From Ruegeria sp. HKCCSA071 (GTDB lineage: Bacteria > Pseudomonadota > Alphaproteobacteria > Rhodobacterales > Rhodobacteraceae), in NCBI RefSeq assembly GCF_017872555.1, contig NZ_JAEDOX010000007.1, positions 62,001 through 126,000 on the forward strand: DNA of 64,000 nt, in the 5' to 3' direction. Of this stretch, positions 1 to 8,854 are shown piece by piece. Numbering within the stretch: position 1 is the first letter of the stretch; every line of letters begins with the position of its first letter. Position numbers and translations under genes: made by a program. The notes beneath the pieces were generated by a model. That model was given only the letters and a program-made list of their open reading frames with translations. It ran no database searches and had not been told where the DNA came from.

Positions 1-292
1 CGTCTTCAAGCTCTTCGACGAACTCGGTCTTGAGATCGCCCAGATATTCTTCGGGGACGGTGGCCACGACATCGATCTGACGGTTGTAGAGCGACACCAT
101 CGCCATCAGACGCACGATCTGGTTTACCTGATCGGGGTCATCCTCATGCTCTGCAAGAACACTGGCGCAGCTAAGATGCATGAACGGTGCAGCTGTGGCG
201 ATGATTTCGTCCATCTCCGCATCGGCAGAGGCAGTGCTCGCCAGCGCGGTCATGCATATCCCAAAAATGGCCGAATGGGGAACAAGTTTCAT
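1..292 (-). CDS. small secreted protein, 3' end outside the window
   Basis: The reading frame starts with ATG at 290-292 and is open to the window edge, giving 97 residues. The first 23 residues form a clear Sec signal peptide (charged start, hydrophobic core, A-S-A end). The mature part is short, acidic and has one cysteine at about residue 42 in an L-S-C-A-S context. The layout recalls small periplasmic HdeA-like proteins, but only weakly, and I do not claim that family. It lies 48 bases downstream of the glycine-zipper gene on the same strand, so the two may be co-transcribed. Confidence 0.6.
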   Translation of the reverse strand, partial: MKLVPHSAIFGICMTALASTASADAEMDEIIATAAPFMHLSCASVLAEHEDDPDQVNQIVRLMAMVSLYNRQIDVVATVPEEYLGDLKTEFVEELED

Positions 293-340
293 GTGATCTA
301 CCTCATTTGTCTAATAGCGTTCGGCACGTGCAGCGTGGCC

Positions 341-559
341 CTAGCGTTTTTTACGATAGCCGGCGATGGCTCCGACGACGGCTCCGGCCTTTGCCCCGTC
401 ACTGCCGGAAACAAGATAACCAACACCAGCCCCCACGACCGCACCGCCAACTGTGTTCTTTGTTCGTTTTGACTGGGCCTCTGCTGGTAGTGGTAAGGCC
501 AGGATTGCAGCCATCAGCAAGGCGAGTGCGGTGGCCTGTGACTTTGTTGAAAACGGCAT
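341..559 (-). CDS. glycine-zipper exported protein (YMGG/2TM type)
   Basis: A 72-residue protein with an N-terminal signal peptide ending near A-E-A-Q (residues 26-29). It is followed by a basic stretch and a glycine-rich segment (about residues 37-68) with G at regular spacing (VGGAVVGAGVGYL, then AGAVVGAIAGY), ending in basic residues. This is the glycine-zipper pattern of small envelope-associated proteins, in which the helix packs in or against a membrane. Function is unknown. It lies 20 bases downstream of a DUF1254 gene on the same strand and could belong to the same transcript. Confidence 0.75.
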   Translation of the reverse strand: MPFSTKSQATALALLMAAILALPLPAEAQSKRTKNTVGGAVVGAGVGYLVSGSDGAKAGAVVGAIAGYRKKR

Positions 560-579
560 ATCTCGGTCTCCTTATCGGT

Positions 580-1584
580 TCAGTTGACTCGTTCGGCCGA
601 TGGAAAGGTCCAAGTTCCATCCAGAATTTCGGCGCGCGGCTGGTACAGGCGGACGGTGTAGTTCCAGTTTGGCGGGGTCGGGATACAGTTGTTCCGGCCA
701 TCGTTACATGCGCCGAAATTGATAGTGTATGACCCGTCCTCGTTGGGCTTGGCTGAAACGTTGTTGTAACTGTTGCGGCCAAGCTCGTTCGGCTCAAGAT
801 AGCCGTCGGCATTGTAAACTGTGATCGACCAAAACGCGTCGACCGGGACGTCGCTGACCGTAATCGCATGGGGTGTTTCGCCATCATTTGCATCGACACT
901 GGCGATAACGGCCGATGCCGTGCTCGCCGGTTGCCCGGCCCAACCAGCGATGGCGCCGACCAGGTGATCGATCGGGTCGACCTCGTCCTTGCGGCCAAAG
1001 GCATTGGCAGCATCAAAGCCGACCGCGCTTGCCAAATCGTTCACCGCCTTGCGCGCTTCGACCAGGCTTTCCATATCCCAGTCCGGAGCCTCGAACGGGC
1101 CGTTGCCACCGCCGCTGAGCACGATTCCATCCTGCGCCGCATGTGCCTTGGTCAGATCTTCTGCGTCAGCAGCATCAACAAATGTCCGGAATAGGATAAA
1201 CGCAAAGCGTGTGCCGACATTTTCCTCGGTCAGGTCATAGGTGCCCGGCGTTGCCTCGACAAAGGCATAGTGATCCTGGCTGATAGCTAGCATCGACTGA
1301 AAGCGACCATCGCTTTCGGGCAAAGTGATTTGAACCGGCTGGGATAGGTCTAGGATCACTGCGGAATAAAGCGTGTCCTGATTTGCGCGGATGATCGGCT
1401 GCGGAGCATCCGCTGAAACCAGCGCACGTTCGTGCACGATTTCGCCCACGCCTACCCCATAGGCGGCAAGATTTGCCCGGATCATCGTGTCAGATTCCGC
1501 TCGTACAAGGTTGTGGATGCGCACCTGTTCAGACACGGCAACAGAGGGCGCGCAAAGCGCAAGGGCAAAAAGAAGACGTCGCAT
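580..1584 (-). CDS. exported DUF1254/DUF1214 protein, copy 1
   Basis: A 334-residue exported protein with a short signal peptide (residues 1-18). The N-terminal half carries the DUF1254 pattern (ANQDTLYSAVILDLS, then SDGRFQSMLAISQDHY). The C-terminal half carries the DUF1214 pattern (FWSITVYNADGYL, a Cys-containing GACNDGRNNCIP loop, then NYTVRLYQPRAEILDGTW). Family members are periplasmic or outer-membrane-associated proteins of unknown biochemical role. The next gene upstream is a paralogue with the same architecture and nearly the same closing motif, so this is a tandem duplication. The 15-base gap between them implies co-transcription. Confidence 0.85.
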   Translation of the reverse strand: MRRLLFALALCAPSVAVSEQVRIHNLVRAESDTMIRANLAAYGVGVGEIVHERALVSADAPQPIIRANQDTLYSAVILDLSQPVQITLPESDGRFQSMLAISQDHYAFVEATPGTYDLTEENVGTRFAFILFRTFVDAADAEDLTKAHAAQDGIVLSGGGNGPFEAPDWDMESLVEARKAVNDLASAVGFDAANAFGRKDEVDPIDHLVGAIAGWAGQPASTASAVIASVDANDGETPHAITVSDVPVDAFWSITVYNADGYLEPNELGRNSYNNVSAKPNEDGSYTINFGACNDGRNNCIPTPPNWNYTVRLYQPRAEILDGTWTFPSAERVN

Positions 1585-1599
1585 GAGAAATCCTTTCCG

Positions 1600-2670
1600 T
1601 TAATTCAAAAGGCGGGCCGGGGGGAAGCTCCACGTCCCATCCAGAACCTCGGGCCCGGGCTGATACATACGCACGGTATAGTTCCAGCCCTCCATGATCG
1701 GCAGGCAGTTGACCCGCCCATCTATACACCTGCCCAGGTGAATGGTCATTGATCCATCACCATTGCGCGCACCTGTCACCGAATTGACGTTATAGGCGCC
1801 TTGTGCGTTGGGCTGGAAAAAGCCCCTGGCGTTATAAAGGCTGACAGACCAGAAGGCCCCGACCGGCACCTCGGCGGGGACATCGATGCGATACTCGGCC
1901 ACTGGCAGATTGGGCTCGACACTGACGTAATAGGCCTCATGTTCGGGCAGCCCGCCCCAACCGCCAGCGGTGCCGATCAGATGCCGGACCGCCTGAACCT
2001 GATCACGCGCGCCGAACATATGGGAACTGTCCGGCACATAGGGGCCAAGGGCTAAAATGCTTTTTAACAGCCCCTCAAAACTGGCTTCGTCATAATTAGG
2101 AAGGATGAACGGACGGGCCGATCCGGCCTCGACCAGCATCTGGTCCTGCAACGCGTTGACGGCGGCCACATCCGAAGGATCAGCGGCATCGACCAGCACG
2201 CGCATGAAGACGACGACATAGGGCGTTCCGAAAGTCTCGACATCCAGCGCATATGTACCACCGCCGTGAAACACCTCTTCGATGTAGTGATCCTGATTGA
2301 GGACCATTGCGGTCATATAGCGGCCATCTGCATTTGGCAGCGTCAGGGTTGCGCCTTCGCTGATGTCGATAACAGCGGTGCTGTACAGCGTGTCGCGGTT
2401 CATCCGGATTGTTGGTTGATCATCCACCGGGGTCGGCTCGCGAAAGTGAAAGAACCTGTTCACGCCTCCGGCCAGAGACACATATTTGCCCAGCTCAAGA
2501 TCAGTCGCGGCGCGGATGAAATTGTCGATGGTAATCGGGATCTCGCGGCTGTCACTTAAACTGTCGACGGTTGTATCCATTTCCTGCGCGTACGCCGCCT
2601 GAATCCAGATCGTGGCCAGCAACGTCAGCGACAGACTGATTGAGACGGGGGAAGACTTACTCACAAACAT
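1600..2670 (-). CDS. exported DUF1254/DUF1214 protein, copy 2
   Basis: A 356-residue paralogue of the adjacent downstream gene. It has a signal peptide of about 28 residues ending A-Y-A-Q. DUF1254 signature: MNRDTLYSTAVIDIS followed by ADGRYMTAMVLNQDHY. DUF1214 signature: FWSVSLYNARGFFQPN, GRCIDGRVNCLP and NYTVRMYQPGPEVLDGTWSF. The two cysteines in the C-terminal loop are conserved between both copies. It is the first gene of a leftward unit and is divergent from an AraC regulator, with a long inverted repeat in the gap. The role is not known, and I do not assign an enzyme activity. Confidence 0.85.
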   Translation of the reverse strand: MFVSKSSPVSISLSLTLLATIWIQAAYAQEMDTTVDSLSDSREIPITIDNFIRAATDLELGKYVSLAGGVNRFFHFREPTPVDDQPTIRMNRDTLYSTAVIDISEGATLTLPNADGRYMTAMVLNQDHYIEEVFHGGGTYALDVETFGTPYVVVFMRVLVDAADPSDVAAVNALQDQMLVEAGSARPFILPNYDEASFEGLLKSILALGPYVPDSSHMFGARDQVQAVRHLIGTAGGWGGLPEHEAYYVSVEPNLPVAEYRIDVPAEVPVGAFWSVSLYNARGFFQPNAQGAYNVNSVTGARNGDGSMTIHLGRCIDGRVNCLPIMEGWNYTVRMYQPGPEVLDGTWSFPPARLLN

Positions 2671-2700
2671 GTCCCTTATGAAATCAGAGGTTTCGTCGGT

Positions 2701-2738
2701 GATAACGGGTTCGGGGAATGGCGGTGTAACCCGTTGTC
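2701..2738. promoter_or_regulatory. inverted repeat between DUF1254 gene and araC-type gene
   Basis: GATAACGGGTT (2701-2711) and AACCCGTTGTC (2728-2738) form an 11-base inverted repeat with one G-T pair and a 16-base spacer. It lies 30-68 bases upstream of the DUF1254 start, in the divergent gap. It could be a binding site for the neighbouring AraC protein or a hairpin in the leader of either transcript. Confidence 0.45.
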
Positions 2739-2802
2739 GCAGAGCGATTGTGCAGCGCCCTGATGGGTTGTGTCACCGGACAATTCCCGACAAACTAACC
2801 CA

Positions 2803-3840
2803 ATGCGTCGAAACATGGTTACAATTCGCGAGTTGGCCCATGTCGTGGAACTGCTTGAAGATTTCGCAGGGGCAAGCACCGTCACTGACGCACTTCAAGC
2901 GGCCGGCCTGGACCGTTCTGTTTTATCTCTGAAAGCGGGTTTTGCACCCTACGCATCAGAGGGCATTCTGGTCGAAACGGTGGCCCGAGCGATGGGCGAC
3001 AGGCTTCTTGGTGCCCGGATTGGCCGCATATTCGATTACGCGCGCTATGGTGCGTATTCCAGTTTTGTGCTGAGCGCGCCTGACCTGGCTACCGCGCTGG
3101 CGCGTGGGGCACGTGCGTTCTTGCTGATACACCCAGGTTCAGAGATCGTATTCCGTCAGACCGAGACACATGTCGTGGTCGGGCGCAGCGCGGTCGGGCT
3201 GACGGTCATGGGTCACAGACACCTGGACGAAGGCTCGGTGTTTGTCCTCGTCACCGTTATTCGCCATTTTCTGGGCAAAGGCTGGCACCCGGACTGGATT
3301 GAACTGCCACATGAGGCGCGCGTCGATGTCCCGCAGATCGAAGAGATGATTGGGGCCTCAGTGCGTCTTCGGGACAGCCCGCCTAGTATTGCCATCCGAC
3401 TGAGAGATTTGCAAACGCGCAACTGTTCGCCCCGCAGTCTGGATGCGAACATCGACCTTGATGATCTGGCGGCGTTGATGGGCGTTAATCCTGTACAGAC
3501 CATTGGGGATGCAGTGGAACAGATATTGCAGATCACTGTCGCAAACGCGGACATGTCCGAGGAAACCGTAGCAAGCCATCTTGCGATAGGGCCGCGAACC
3601 CTGCAGCGCGCGCTGCGTCAGGAAGGTACGTCCTTCAATGCCGTCCAATCCCGCTTTGCAAAAAGCAAGGCACAGCATCTGCTGACTCACACCGACAGGT
3701 CAATTGACCAGATCGCCAGTACGCTTGGTTATAAAGACCCCCGCAGCTTCCGACGCGCTTTCAACCGCTGGACAGGCGTTTCGCCCTCTCTCTACCGAAC
3801 CCAGCGGCGCACAGGATCTGACCCAGTTCTGGCGGACTAG
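2803..3840 (+). CDS. AraC-family transcriptional regulator
   Basis: About 345 residues from ATG 2803; GTG 2770 and ATG 2815 are alternatives, and no start has a strong ribosome-binding site. The N-terminal two thirds resemble the arabinose-binding-type domain found in OruR/ArgR-like AraC proteins. The last ~95 residues hold two helix-turn-helix units: SHLAIGPRTLQRALRQEG, then IDQIASTLGYKDPRSFRRAFNRW with the usual G-Y-x-D-x-x-S-F-x-R-A-F core. It is divergent from the DUF1254 pair, which is its most likely target. The effector is unknown. Confidence 0.85.
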   Translation: MRRNMVTIRELAHVVELLEDFAGASTVTDALQAAGLDRSVLSLKAGFAPYASEGILVETVARAMGDRLLGARIGRIFDYARYGAYSSFVLSAPDLATALARGARAFLLIHPGSEIVFRQTETHVVVGRSAVGLTVMGHRHLDEGSVFVLVTVIRHFLGKGWHPDWIELPHEARVDVPQIEEMIGASVRLRDSPPSIAIRLRDLQTRNCSPRSLDANIDLDDLAALMGVNPVQTIGDAVEQILQITVANADMSEETVASHLAIGPRTLQRALRQEGTSFNAVQSRFAKSKAQHLLTHTDRSIDQIASTLGYKDPRSFRRAFNRWTGVSPSLYRTQRRTGSDPVLAD

Positions 3841-4025
3841 ACCCATTGAGGTCGCGCCAGGTGCGGGCGCCGGGCATCGAAACCGCACCCCTTTTGCGAC
3901 TGATACCTATGGTCGCGTGTGGCAATAAACGTTTGCCAATGTCGTACTACTTGCAAAAGAAATGTGTGAAATCTTGTGCCGCGAATTCACAAAGCGGCGG
4001 GAACATCCGGAGCGAAAAGGGTCTG

Positions 4026-5279
4026 ATGCATAGGTTTTGGTGGCTATTGATCTGTGTCGCCCTGACAGGGTGTACGGCGAAAACCTACAATGAAATTGAC
4101 ATCATGCCTTCGCCAACGGTCTTTGCCAATGGCTCGCTCGACCCGTTCGGGGATGTGACCGAGGGCAATTTTGAGGCGCGGACGCGTCTGTTTTACGCAA
4201 CCGACCGCCAGCCTGCGGAACCGGACGACCCACAGAAAAGCTACAATAACGCACGGGGGCACGTGTTGCGGGCGGGTGTCGCGCAGATTGCGTCGGACCC
4301 GCCGCTTGAAAGCTGGGAAAACGCAAGGCGCATCACGCTCGCCGCGGCGCGGGATCGGGATTATAGGCTGCGTGTGGCGGGTGTGACCGAGACCGGCATT
4401 CTGCCATTCAGCGCAATCAAATACATGGATACGCCACCCAGCCGTGCCGAAGTCGAATCTGCTGGTCGCCGTTTTGCGTCACAAATCAATGCGCAATTGG
4501 CGCAATCGGCCAACAACGACATTTTCATTTACATCCACGGCTATAATGTGGATTTCGACTATTCCACCCTGGTCTCAAGCCAGTTGCAGCATTTCCTGGG
4601 CTATCAGGGCGCTTTCATAAGTTACAATTGGACAGCAACCCCAAGTACGCTGGCCTATTTCCGCGATCAGGAATCGGCGCTGGCCTCGCGACGCTATCTG
4701 CGCGAGCTGATTGCCTTTCTTTCGACCCATACCGATGCCCGTCGCATTCACCTGATCGGCTACAGCGCCGGGACTAGGCTGGCCTTTGATGCCGCTTATC
4801 AAATCGCGTTGGGAGCCGAAGAAAACGCGCGGTTGGGCAAACTCATCCTGATCGGCAGCGACCTGGACCGCGCTTATTTCCTTCATGCTATCGAGGACGG
4901 TCTTCTCGATGCGGTTACGGACCTGACGATCTATCAGTCGCAAACGGATTCCGCGCTGGCGATGTCTAGGTTTGTCTTTGGCCGCAAGCGCGTCGGAGAG
5001 ACCTCGCCGCCCGGCGAAGCAGTGCCTGCGGTGCAAGCGGAACTGGCCCGGACCCCAAGGCTGCATGTCATCGACGTGACGGATGCCGAAGAGGCGGGCA
5101 CCGGCAACGGGCATTGGTATTTCAGATCTTCGCCATGGGCCAGCAGCGATCTTTTCCTGTCATTGTTGACCGACAAAGACCCAGCCGCGCGCGGCCTGGT
5201 GCGCGCATCCGGAGAGATCATCTGGCGATTTCCAGAAGACTATCCGCAAAGGATCAAGGAACTGGGGCGCTTTTACTGA
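4026..5279 (+). CDS. alpha/beta-hydrolase lipoprotein (DUF900 type)
   Basis: About 417 residues when started at ATG 4026. That start gives a lipoprotein signal peptide (hydrophobic stretch then L-T-G-C), whereas the frame open upstream would add 60 unlikely residues. The hydrolase core shows an oxyanion-type segment (NDIFIYIHGYNVDF) and a nucleophile elbow G-Y-S-A-G within IHLIGYSAGTRLAF. A late His lies in NGHWYF. This is the DUF900 alpha/beta-hydrolase family, often membrane anchored, with substrates unknown. The gene stands alone, 185 bases after the AraC gene. Confidence 0.85.
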   Translation: MHRFWWLLICVALTGCTAKTYNEIDIMPSPTVFANGSLDPFGDVTEGNFEARTRLFYATDRQPAEPDDPQKSYNNARGHVLRAGVAQIASDPPLESWENARRITLAAARDRDYRLRVAGVTETGILPFSAIKYMDTPPSRAEVESAGRRFASQINAQLAQSANNDIFIYIHGYNVDFDYSTLVSSQLQHFLGYQGAFISYNWTATPSTLAYFRDQESALASRRYLRELIAFLSTHTDARRIHLIGYSAGTRLAFDAAYQIALGAEENARLGKLILIGSDLDRAYFLHAIEDGLLDAVTDLTIYQSQTDSALAMSRFVFGRKRVGETSPPGEAVPAVQAELARTPRLHVIDVTDAEEAGTGNGHWYFRSSPWASSDLFLSLLTDKDPAARGLVRASGEIIWRFPEDYPQRIKELGRFY

Positions 5280-5425
5280 AGGAAAGGAACCGTCAGGTTT
5301 TCCCGGCTGCATAGCGCTTTAGACCGTCTGATCTTGACCCGCGTAGTCGGAATTCCTGAGTGTTGGCCGCCGCAGTATAGCGTTTTCTCCCGCCCCGAAG
5401 CACGGCAGTTTCAGCGGATACAGGG

Positions 5426-6295
5426 TTAACCTCGGGACAGCGTAATCAACAGGATTCCCAATGCGATCAGGCTGGCCCAGCCGATACGGTGCAGAAAACG
5501 GGATTCCTTGAGGATGATCGCCGCGAGGGTAACCGAAACCGGGATTGATGCTTGCCGGACCGCACTAACTGTGGCGGTCTCAGCCCCAAGTTGAAAAGCG
5601 GTCAGGATGAACAGGTAAGACAGGTAGGAAACGATCCCGGCAAATTCGATCCGCACCGGTGCCTGTGCCCAGCCCCGCACGACCCCCATGAACGGGGCTG
5701 ACAAGTGGCGATCTTCCCACGCCCTGATGCCAGCAAGCAGCGGTGTCACCAGAGTATAGGTGAAAAACAGGAAAGGTGCCGGATTGGTCAGTTTCATGGC
5801 GTGGGCATCGCTTAGCGAATAAGCAGCCGATCCCAGCATCGCCATACTTGCCAGCGCGAATGCTCTGTGATCGTGCAGCAGCCCGCCGGGCAACTTCTGG
5901 ATCATCAGGCTGCCTAGAAGGACCAGCGCGATTCCCACCAATGTGAACCACGAATAATGCTGATCAAGAGCCAGCCAGCTGAAGGCGACAATGGCAATCG
6001 GTGACGAACGGATGATCGGGTAATAGACCGACAGGTTCCCACGTCTCAGGGCCGACAACGTGCCGTAGTAATAGATGGTTAGTCCAAGGGCCGAAATCGC
6101 GACAAAGGGCCAGACCTCATAAGGTAAGCTCAGATCATGTCCCATGACCAGCGTATGAACCGCAGCCATGATCACCCAGGTCAGAGACACTCCGACATAG
6201 CACGACACCGGATGCGCAACCCCTTTCAGCACAAGGTCGCGCAGCGGGTGGGTTGCCGCCGAAACGAGAACCAATGCGATCCAGTAGGTCTCCAT
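5426..6295 (-). CDS. EamA/DMT-superfamily transporter
   Basis: A 289-residue inner-membrane protein with about ten hydrophobic segments arranged as two EamA repeats. The central part (YYYGTLSALRRGNLSVYYPI) and the C-terminal segment (VSAVRQASIPVSVTLAAIIL followed by KESRF) are typical of drug/metabolite exporters. The substrate cannot be told from sequence. It starts 3 bases after the stop of the metallophosphoesterase gene on the same strand, so both are surely one transcript. Confidence 0.88.
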   Translation of the reverse strand: METYWIALVLVSAATHPLRDLVLKGVAHPVSCYVGVSLTWVIMAAVHTLVMGHDLSLPYEVWPFVAISALGLTIYYYGTLSALRRGNLSVYYPIIRSSPIAIVAFSWLALDQHYSWFTLVGIALVLLGSLMIQKLPGGLLHDHRAFALASMAMLGSAAYSLSDAHAMKLTNPAPFLFFTYTLVTPLLAGIRAWEDRHLSAPFMGVVRGWAQAPVRIEFAGIVSYLSYLFILTAFQLGAETATVSAVRQASIPVSVTLAAIILKESRFLHRIGWASLIALGILLITLSRG

Positions 6296-6298
6296 ACC

Positions 6299-7084
6299 TC
6301 AGGTCTGATGCAATGGGTTGCGGTGCAGGAAAGTGTTGAAATGCACTGTCAGCTGATCCTCGGCAATCTGTACGACGCCGTAGGCCGGAGGTTCGTCGCA
6401 GAACTCGCCATCTACACTGGCCGCATTCAACGGAATCTGGTGGTTGAGGCTGGGCAGGCTGGTGAATGGAAAGCCGCGCCAATTCACATAGGTCATGCGG
6501 TGTACATGGCCGTAAAATACATGCCGAATATTGCGCCCGTGTTTGAGGGCGTCAGCAAAGGCGTCCGCCTCGACCAGCCTGATTTCGTCCACAAGGGGAA
6601 TACCAAGGTCAAAGGGTGGGTGGTGCAGAAACACATAGGTTGGCTTGTCCTCGGCTAGGGTCAGTTGCTGCCTGAGCCAGTCCAGCCGGGCAGGGCAAAG
6701 CTGCCCTTCATGCATATCGCGCCCGTCTTTGGTTGAATCGAGAAACAAGAAAACACCCTCATCCGTTTCGAACCGGTGCTGGACAAACCCATTGGCATCC
6801 TTTGGATGTTCCGGGAAGACCGATTGGAAAACAGCTCGATCGTCGTGATTTCCCATCAGCAGAAAAGAGCGGAGCGGAAAGGCCGTCAGTCTCGTCTTGA
6901 GCGCCCGATAGGCCTCTTCCTCGGCAAATTCAGCCAAATCGCCAGAGATGACACAGAACGCCGCATCGGAATGCCACCGAGTGATATCGTCCAAACAGGC
7001 GTCCAGCCGCTGAGACGGAAAGCCGCCATTTAGCGGACCGGAGTCGCGGACGAGGTGAATGTCAGTGATGTGAATGAACTTCAT
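6299..7084 (-). CDS. metallophosphoesterase, cyclic-nucleotide phosphodiesterase type
   Basis: A 261-residue cytoplasmic calcineurin-like phosphoesterase with every metal-binding motif: TDIH (D-x-H) at residues 7-10, SGDLAE, GNHDD, FLHHPP and FYGHVHR. The size and order match the CpdA/Icc/GpdQ group of cAMP- or glycerophosphodiesterases. The exact substrate (cyclic nucleotide or phosphodiester) is not decided by these motifs. It is upstream of and nearly abuts an EamA transporter gene, which suggests a shared small-molecule role. Confidence 0.87.
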   Translation of the reverse strand: MKFIHITDIHLVRDSGPLNGGFPSQRLDACLDDITRWHSDAAFCVISGDLAEFAEEEAYRALKTRLTAFPLRSFLLMGNHDDRAVFQSVFPEHPKDANGFVQHRFETDEGVFLFLDSTKDGRDMHEGQLCPARLDWLRQQLTLAEDKPTYVFLHHPPFDLGIPLVDEIRLVEADAFADALKHGRNIRHVFYGHVHRMTYVNWRGFPFTSLPSLNHQIPLNAASVDGEFCDEPPAYGVVQIAEDQLTVHFNTFLHRNPLHQT

Positions 7085-7221
7085 CCGCTATTTTCCCCGA
7101 TTATTGTAAGAAACAAGGTATCGACGAAGCTTGCCGATCGCACGGATATAGTAAGAAATTCCCTGGGATCACTCGCACATACGCGACAAGTTTGGTAGTC
7201 GAATTTGAGTGCCGCCATCAC

Positions 7222-7875
7222 CTAACGCTCAAATCTTCCGGGAAAGAGTCCGCATAAAAACCTTCGAACAAGGTTGACAGAGCGGCGGCGTGAAAATCCC
7301 TGCATGTCGGTTAGGTAATTCACCCACATCCCCTCCAGCAAGGCCAGCGTTCCGCTGGTTGCGTCATCTACCAGGTTTGGGTCACGCCCGTTTTGTGGGG
7401 CTATCTCTGTGAACGCGGACCGCAAGGCTTCGACAAGTTTGTCATCCTGCGTGCTGCTGTATCGGGCGATACCTGGATGAGAGCTTGCGATACCCCGAAA
7501 CGCATGCCAGATTTTAGTACTGCGGGGATTGAGCAGTGCTTCTGACAGGTCGGCCTCAATCACTGCCATAACACGATCTTCGGGCTTTGCGCTCGCGCCC
7601 AGATCCGTTCTTCTGTCCATCTCGGCATAGTACTCGGTGCTGAAATGCTGGGCGGCTGCGGTCAGTAAATTGTCCTTACCCCCGAAATGCAAATGGATCA
7701 TTCCGCGCGACAGGCCGGAACGCTCGCAGATTCGGCTGACCGAGGTATCGGTAACCCCAATATCGGCAATCGTGTCCAGAGTCGCGTCGATCAGTAGCTG
7801 TTTGTTGGCTTCCGGATCCCGCTTCGAACCACGTTTTTGTTCCTTGGTGCTTTGCACTTTATTCAATGTTACCAA
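7222..7875 (-). CDS. TetR-family (BetI-like) repressor
   Basis: A 217-residue TetR regulator. The HTH lies at about residues 40-62 (DTSVSRICERSGLSRGMIHLHF), followed by the G-K-D-N-L segment that links to the ligand domain. The C-terminal domain resembles BetI-type regulators, with a conserved ALLEGMWVNYL helix. It is divergent from the ABC/flavoprotein/MttB operon, and a perfect 20-base palindrome lies between them. It very likely represses that operon and itself until the transported amine or a derivative binds. Confidence 0.87.
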   Translation of the reverse strand: MVTLNKVQSTKEQKRGSKRDPEANKQLLIDATLDTIADIGVTDTSVSRICERSGLSRGMIHLHFGGKDNLLTAAAQHFSTEYYAEMDRRTDLGASAKPEDRVMAVIEADLSEALLNPRSTKIWHAFRGIASSHPGIARYSSTQDDKLVEALRSAFTEIAPQNGRDPNLVDDATSGTLALLEGMWVNYLTDMQGFSRRRSVNLVRRFLCGLFPGRFER

Positions 7876-7914
7876 CCGCTTGTGAATGTTCTATAGAGGT
7901 AGCTTACAGGAATA

Positions 7915-7920
7915 TTGACA
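7915..7920 (+). promoter_or_regulatory. candidate -35 box of the amine operon
   Basis: A perfect TTGACA lies 31-26 bases before the palindromic operator. Any matching -10 element (weak candidates near 7939-7945) would touch the left arm of the operator, as expected for a repressible promoter. Confidence 0.35.
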
Positions 7921-7945
7921 CGAAAGACCTTTCTGGCGCAACATT

Positions 7946-7965
7946 TAATGGACGATCGTCCATTA
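7946..7965. promoter_or_regulatory. perfect 20-bp palindrome, TetR operator
   Basis: TAATGGACGATCGTCCATTA is identical to its own reverse complement over all 20 bases. It sits in the gap between the divergent TetR gene and the first permease gene, ending 31 bases before the GTG at 7997. Its length, symmetry and position fit a TetR-dimer operator. Confidence 0.8.
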
Positions 7966-7996
7966 GTAACTCGTGAATTGCGGGAAGGGAGGTTGG

Positions 7997-8854
7997 GTGA
8001 TCTTTCGTAGTGAAGCGTCCCGGGGATATACCCTCAGCGCGCCAGCCACGGCTTACGTGGGCTTTCTGGTCGCGGCGCCATTGGTGATCCTGATTGCATA
8101 TTCCTTCTGGACCCAAACCTATGTGACGCTCGACAAGACACCGACGCTGAAGAATTACAGCGATGCGTTTGCGGATCCGCTGGTCCGACACCTGATGCTT
8201 CGGTCGATCTGGATTGCCGGAGCGGTGACCATAGTCACCGTCGCGCTGGCCTATCCCATCGCGTATTTTATCGCGATGAAGGCCCAGAAAAAGACCATCT
8301 GGTTATTACTGATCACAATTCCATTTTGGTCCAGCTATTTGCTGCGCGTATTTGCCTGGAAACTCATTTTGGGTTTCAACGGCGTTATGAACTCTGCGCT
8401 TCTGGCGCTGGGTCTGATCAACGAGCCTCTCGACTTCCTGCTCTACAACGAATTCGCTGTCGTGCTGACGCTCGCTCATGCCTGGGCACCATTTGCGATC
8501 CTGCCGATCTATGTCTCACTGCAAAAGATCGATCCCAGTCTGCTTGAGGCTGCAACAGATCTTGGAAACAGCCCCATTCAACGTTTTATGCGGGTGACGC
8601 TGCCGCTGACGATCCCAGGTATCATTGCTGCTTGCCTGATCATCTTCATCCCTACAGTCGGTGATTATGTGACCCCGGCTCTGGTTGGTGGTTCAGATGG
8701 GAAGATGATCGCCAATCTTATTCAGGTGCAGTTCGGGGCCGCCAACAACTGGCCACTTGGGGCTACGCTATCGTTAATCGCAATGCTGTCGGTGGGCTTT
8801 GTGGCCATCGTGTTTGTCATGTCCGCCACACGGTTGGGGAGGCGGATCAGATGA
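7997..8854 (+). CDS. ABC importer permease 1 (PotB-like)
   Basis: About 285 residues and six predicted membrane helices, with the inner-membrane EAA loop LLEAATDLGNSPIQRFMRVTLP. This is the spermidine/putrescine/choline-type permease family. I chose GTG 7997 because GGGAGG lies a few bases upstream; an earlier in-frame GTG at 7973 would add eight residues without that support. The gene overlaps the second permease by four bases (ATGA). It is the first gene of the TetR-controlled operon. Confidence 0.85.
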   Translation: MIFRSEASRGYTLSAPATAYVGFLVAAPLVILIAYSFWTQTYVTLDKTPTLKNYSDAFADPLVRHLMLRSIWIAGAVTIVTVALAYPIAYFIAMKAQKKTIWLLLITIPFWSSYLLRVFAWKLILGFNGVMNSALLALGLINEPLDFLLYNEFAVVLTLAHAWAPFAILPIYVSLQKIDPSLLEAATDLGNSPIQRFMRVTLPLTIPGIIAACLIIFIPTVGDYVTPALVGGSDGKMIANLIQVQFGAANNWPLGATLSLIAMLSVGFVAIVFVMSATRLGRRIR

